In this document: piece by piece, positions 61,183-64,000 of the stretch | Layout of the letters: each line of letters starts with the position of its first letter | Position numbering within the stretch: the stretch's first letter is position 1 | NCBI RefSeq assembly: GCF_900103975.1 | Contig: NZ_FNIR01000008.1 | Location: 202,003-266,002, forward strand | Source of the DNA: Klenkia soli | Lineage (GTDB): Bacteria; Actinomycetota; Actinomycetes; Mycobacteriales; Geodermatophilaceae | DNA: 64,000 nucleotides | Direction of reading: 5' to 3' | Translations under genes and position numbers: made by a program | Notes under the pieces: generated by a model | Told to the model about the DNA's origin: nothing | The model's input: the letters and a program-made list of their open reading frames with translations, nothing else | The model's database searches: none

Positions 61183-61296
61183 CCGCCGTCGGCCGGTTCC
61201 CCCACCGGCCGACGGCGGCCCTGACCCCCTCCCGGACCAGCGCCGTTCCGGGAGGGCCCGGCGTCCGGCGCGCCCTGCTCTTGCCAGGGCGGCCGG
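61183..61296 (+). terminator. Array of three hairpins after the dehydrogenase operon
   Basis: First: CGCCGTCGGCCGGT (from 61184) pairs with ACCGGCCGACGGCG (to 61217), loop TCCCCC. Second: CCCTCCCGGA (61227-61236) with TCCGGGAGGG (61247-61256). Third: CCGGC-g-CGCCCTG (61265-61277) with CAGGGCGGCCGG (61285-61296), loop CTCTTGC. The remaining 100 nt before ppsR contain no gene. Confidence 0.8.
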
Positions 61297-61398
61297 CGTC
61301 CCCGCAGGATGGCCAACCCGAGGTCTCGAGGTGACGGTGTCTGCACCGCTGTACTCCCGCGTCCGTCCATGTCCGCCCCTGCGCGTCGGTAGGCACCG

Positions 61399-62289
61399 GT
61401 GAGCGGCCCCCCGAGCGCGGGCGTGGTCCCGGTGTTCTTCCTCTCGGACTCCACCGGGATCAGCGCCGAGATCATGGGCAACGCGCTGCTCATCCAGTTC
61501 CCCGAGCTGGTCTTCGACCGCACGCTGATCCCGTTCATCGCGACCGTCGAGCAGGCCCGCGAGGTGGTCGGCCAGCTCGACCGGGCGATGGACGACGCGG
61601 TCGCCGGCGACGCACCCCAACCGCTGGTGTTCTGCACCGCCGTCGTCGACGAGGTGCGCGCCGAGCTGCTGACCACCCGCGCCCCGGTGATCGACCTGTT
61701 CGGCATGCACATGGCCCGGGTCGAGGACCTGCTGGGCGTCACGGGCCTGCGGGAGGCCCGGCGGCTGCACGGGGTCGGCGACGTCCGGCGCTACAACGAC
61801 CGGATGGCCGCGGTGGAGTTCGCCATCGAGCACGACGACGGGCAGACGTTCCGGGCGATCGAGCGGGCCGACGTGATCCTGCTGGCGCCGTCGCGGTGCG
61901 GGAAGACGCCGACCGCGATGTACCTGGCCCTGCAGCACGGCCTGTTCGTGGCCAACTACCCGCTGGTCGACGAGGACCTGGAGAACTCGGACCTGCCCCG
62001 CCCGGTCGTCGACCACGCGGCCAAGTGCTTCGGCCTGACCACGACGGTGACCCGGTTGTCGCGGGTGCGCCAGGAGCGGCGCCCGAACTCCCGGTACTCC
62101 TCCGAGGCGCAGTGCCGCTACGAGCTGCGGCAGGCCGTCGCGATGTACGACCGGCACCGGCTGCCGACCGTCGACACCTCGGCGGCGTCGGTCGAGGAGA
62201 TCGCGGCGGTCGTCGTGCAGACCCTGAAGAGACGCAGTCCCGCCCGCCGACCGGCCGGCAGCACCCCGATCCCCGGAGGAACACCGTGA
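61399..62289 (+). CDS. ppsR: Phosphoenolpyruvate synthase regulatory protein (kinase/pyrophosphorylase, DUF299)
   Basis: A 296-aa bifunctional regulator that phosphorylates PEP synthase with ADP and removes the phosphate with Pi, forming PPi. It has [19 protein letters not shown] near the N-terminus, the P-loop-like [15 protein letters not shown] near residue 165 (GVSRTSKTPTS in E. coli) and [22 protein letters not shown]. The GTG at 61399 lacks a strong ribosome site. It overlaps ppsA as GTGA, giving regulator and target in one unit. Confidence 0.93.
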   Translation: MSGPPSAGVVPVFFLSDSTGISAEIMGNALLIQFPELVFDRTLIPFIATVEQAREVVGQLDRAMDDAVAGDAPQPLVFCTAVVDEVRAELLTTRAPVIDLFGMHMARVEDLLGVTGLREARRLHGVGDVRRYNDRMAAVEFAIEHDDGQTFRAIERADVILLAPSRCGKTPTAMYLALQHGLFVANYPLVDEDLENSDLPRPVVDHAAKCFGLTTTVTRLSRVRQERRPNSRYSSEAQCRYELRQAVAMYDRHRLPTVDTSAASVEEIAAVVVQTLKRRSPARRPAGSTPIPGGTP

Positions 62290-64000
62290 GCACCGACAAC
62301 GTCCGCTGGTTCGCCGATCTGGGCATGGGTGATCTGGAGGAGGTGGGGGGCAAGAACTCCTCGCTGGGGGAGATGATCTCCAACCTCGCGGATGCGGGGG
62401 TGAAGGTTCCCGACGGGTTCGCGACGACGTCGTCGGCGTACCGGTCGTTCCTGGGTGACACCGGCCTGGCGGAGCGGATCACCGAGAAGCTGGGCTCGCT
62501 GGACGTGGACGACGTGCGCGCGTTGTCGGCGGCGGGGAAGGAGATCCGCGGCTGGATGGTGGAGCAGCCCTTCCCTGAGGCGTTGGAGGCCGACATCCGG
62601 GCCGCCTACGAGCAGCTGGCCTCCGATGCGGAGTTGTCGTTCGCGGTGCGGTCGAGCGCGACGGCTGAGGACCTCCCCGACGCGAGCTTCGCCGGGCAGC
62701 AGGAGACGTTCCTGAACGTGCGGGGCATCGACAGCATCCTGACCGCGATTCGGGAGGTCTACGTCAGCCTCTACAACGATCGGGCGATCGCCTACCGGGT
62801 GCACCACGGCTTCGACCACGACGCGGTCGCCCTCTCGGCTGGCGTGCAGCGGATGGTGCGGTCGGACATCGGCTCGTCGGGGGTCATGTTCACCATGGAC
62901 ACCGAGTCCGGTTTCCCGGATGCGGTGTTCATCACCAGCGCGTTCGGCCTGGGTGAGGGCGTGGTCCAGGGTGCGGTGAACCCGGATGAGTTCTACGTAT
63001 ACAAGCCCGCGCTCAAGGCCGGGAAGGCCGCCGTCCTCAAGCGGGGGGTGGGGGCGAAGGCGACCAAGATGGTCTACACCGATGACGCGACGGTGGGTCG
63101 GACGACGGAGTTCGTGGACGTCGACGACGCGCAGCGCCGGACGCTGTCCCTCACCGACGAGGAGGTGCTGACCCTGGCCCGCTATGCGGTGACCATCGAG
63201 GAGCACTACGGGCGTCCGATGGACATCGAGTGGGGCAAGGACGGCCTGGACGGGCAGTTGTACGTGCTGCAGGCCCGCCCGGAGACGGTGGTGTCCCGGG
63301 CGGGCAGCACCCTGGAGCGCTACAAGCTGACCGGTACCGGTGAGGTGGTGGTGGAGGGGCGGGCGATCGGGCAGAAGATCGGCGCCGGCGGAGTCAAGGT
63401 GCTCTCCGACATCGAGCAGATGGCCGACTTCGCCCGCGGTGATGTGTTGGTCGCGGACATGACCGACCCGGACTGGGAGCCGATCATGAAGCGGGCTTCG
63501 GCGATCGTGACCAACCGGGGTGGGCGGACCTGCCACGCGGCGATCATCGCCCGCGAGCTGGGCATCCCCGCCGTGGTGGGCACCGGTGATGCCACCCGCA
63601 CCCTGACCGACGGGCAGGAGGTGACGGTGTCCTGCGCCGAGGGCGACGTCGGCAACGTCTACGAGGGGCTGGTCGACTTCGAGGTCACCGAGACCCGGCT
63701 GGACGCGATGCCCGACATCCCCACCAAGATCATGATGAATGTGGGGACGCCGGAGCAGGCGTTCGCGTTCTCCCGGTTGCCGCACAAGGGGGTGGGCCTG
63801 GCCCGGTTGGAGTTCATCATCAACCGGCAGATCGGCATCCACCCCCGGGCGCTGCTGGACTTCGACTCCCTGGAGGGCCGGCTGCGGGAGGAGGTCGCCG
63901 AGCAGATCGCGGCCTACCCGTCCCCGCGGGAGTACTTCGTGCAGCGGGTGGCCGAGGGCGTCTCGATGATCGCGGCGGCGTTCGCCCCGGAGCCGGTGAT
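62286..64000 (+). CDS. ppsA: Phosphoenolpyruvate synthase (partial, runs off the window)
   Basis: The first 571 residues of PEP synthase, which makes PEP from pyruvate and ATP. The ATP-grasp domain begins [14 protein letters not shown] and has [20 protein letters not shown] and [10 protein letters not shown]; the swivelling phosphohistidine is in [15 protein letters not shown]; the Thr two before the His is the likely PpsR target. The pyruvate domain begins near [12 protein letters not shown]. The GTG at 62286 has GGAGGA 6 nt upstream. The gene uses GAT, GGG and TTG more than its neighbours. Confidence 0.95.
   Translation, partial: MSTDNVRWFADLGMGDLEEVGGKNSSLGEMISNLADAGVKVPDGFATTSSAYRSFLGDTGLAERITEKLGSLDVDDVRALSAAGKEIRGWMVEQPFPEALEADIRAAYEQLASDAELSFAVRSSATAEDLPDASFAGQQETFLNVRGIDSILTAIREVYVSLYNDRAIAYRVHHGFDHDAVALSAGVQRMVRSDIGSSGVMFTMDTESGFPDAVFITSAFGLGEGVVQGAVNPDEFYVYKPALKAGKAAVLKRGVGAKATKMVYTDDATVGRTTEFVDVDDAQRRTLSLTDEEVLTLARYAVTIEEHYGRPMDIEWGKDGLDGQLYVLQARPETVVSRAGSTLERYKLTGTGEVVVEGRAIGQKIGAGGVKVLSDIEQMADFARGDVLVADMTDPDWEPIMKRASAIVTNRGGRTCHAAIIARELGIPAVVGTGDATRTLTDGQEVTVSCAEGDVGNVYEGLVDFEVTETRLDAMPDIPTKIMMNVGTPEQAFAFSRLPHKGVGLARLEFIINRQIGIHPRALLDFDSLEGRLREEVAEQIAAYPSPREYFVQRVAEGVSMIAAAFAPEPV

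Overview
The window reads as about 64 kb of actinobacterial chromosome backbone. GC is very high, GTG starts and 4-bp ATGA/GTGA stop-start overlaps are common, and genes are closely packed. Gene order matches the M. tuberculosis Rv3581c-Rv3659c region block by block: tad genes and DECH helicase, topA, holB, dacB-metalloprotease-tilS-hpt-ftsH-folE-folP-folB-folK-DUF3180, DUF2520-panC-panD-coaX-lysS-lsr2-clpC, mutY, disA, radA, lpqE-like, carD, ispF. The GC content and the inserted genes suggest a soil or rock actinomycete of the Geodermatophilaceae/Frankia kind (Blastococcus, Modestobacter, Geodermatophilus). That placement is an inference, not a proof.

Layout. 1-2.6 kb: the end of a Tad/Flp pilus locus (TadA end, TadB, TadC, pilin, two TadE-like proteins), facing a DECH helicase. 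5.4-7.2 kb: a small EspC-like protein coupled to an alpha/beta-hydrolase with a helical N-terminus. 7.3-12.9 kb: topA, a methyltransferase, tmk, holB. 13 kb: tRNA-Thr(CGT), then an arsenic block (arsR divergent from ACR3 and arsC) and a pyrimidine-reductase/DHPS-like pair. 16.8-18.9 kb: a TetR-DUF1772 module and a flavin oxidoreductase. 19-28.7 kb: ppa, dacB, metalloprotease, tilS, hpt, ftsH and the folate operon. 28.8-33.9 kb: a glycine-betaine type ABC importer with two tandem substrate-binding lipoproteins. 34-36.7 kb: DUF1684, a coiled-coil membrane protein, an SDR. 36.9-44 kb: a tightly overlapped cofactor operon (DUF2520, panC, panD, nadB, nadC, coaX), then lysS. 44-47.4 kb: lsr2 and clpC. 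47.5-57.5 kb: a second TetR-DUF1772 module, mutY, disA, radA, lpqE-like lipoprotein, Fe-S photolyase, UbiA-like enzyme, carD, ispF. 57.7-61.2 kb: a three-gene 2-oxoacid dehydrogenase complex. 61.4 kb to the edge: ppsR and a truncated ppsA.

I saw no insertion sequence, prophage or CRISPR array. The most unusual things are: (1) two betaine-type binding proteins whose domain order is circularly permuted compared with ProX/OpuC-type proteins; (2) a family of five intergenic hairpin repeats that always begin a few bases after a stop codon and show compensatory stem changes; (3) two 35-nt copies of a motif resembling paired DnaA boxes, in the same orientation upstream of the pilin genes and the DECH helicase; (4) several genes where a good Shine-Dalgarno sequence sits in front of an in-frame ATC rather than a normal start; (5) a DHPS-like paralogue with a changed pterin loop.
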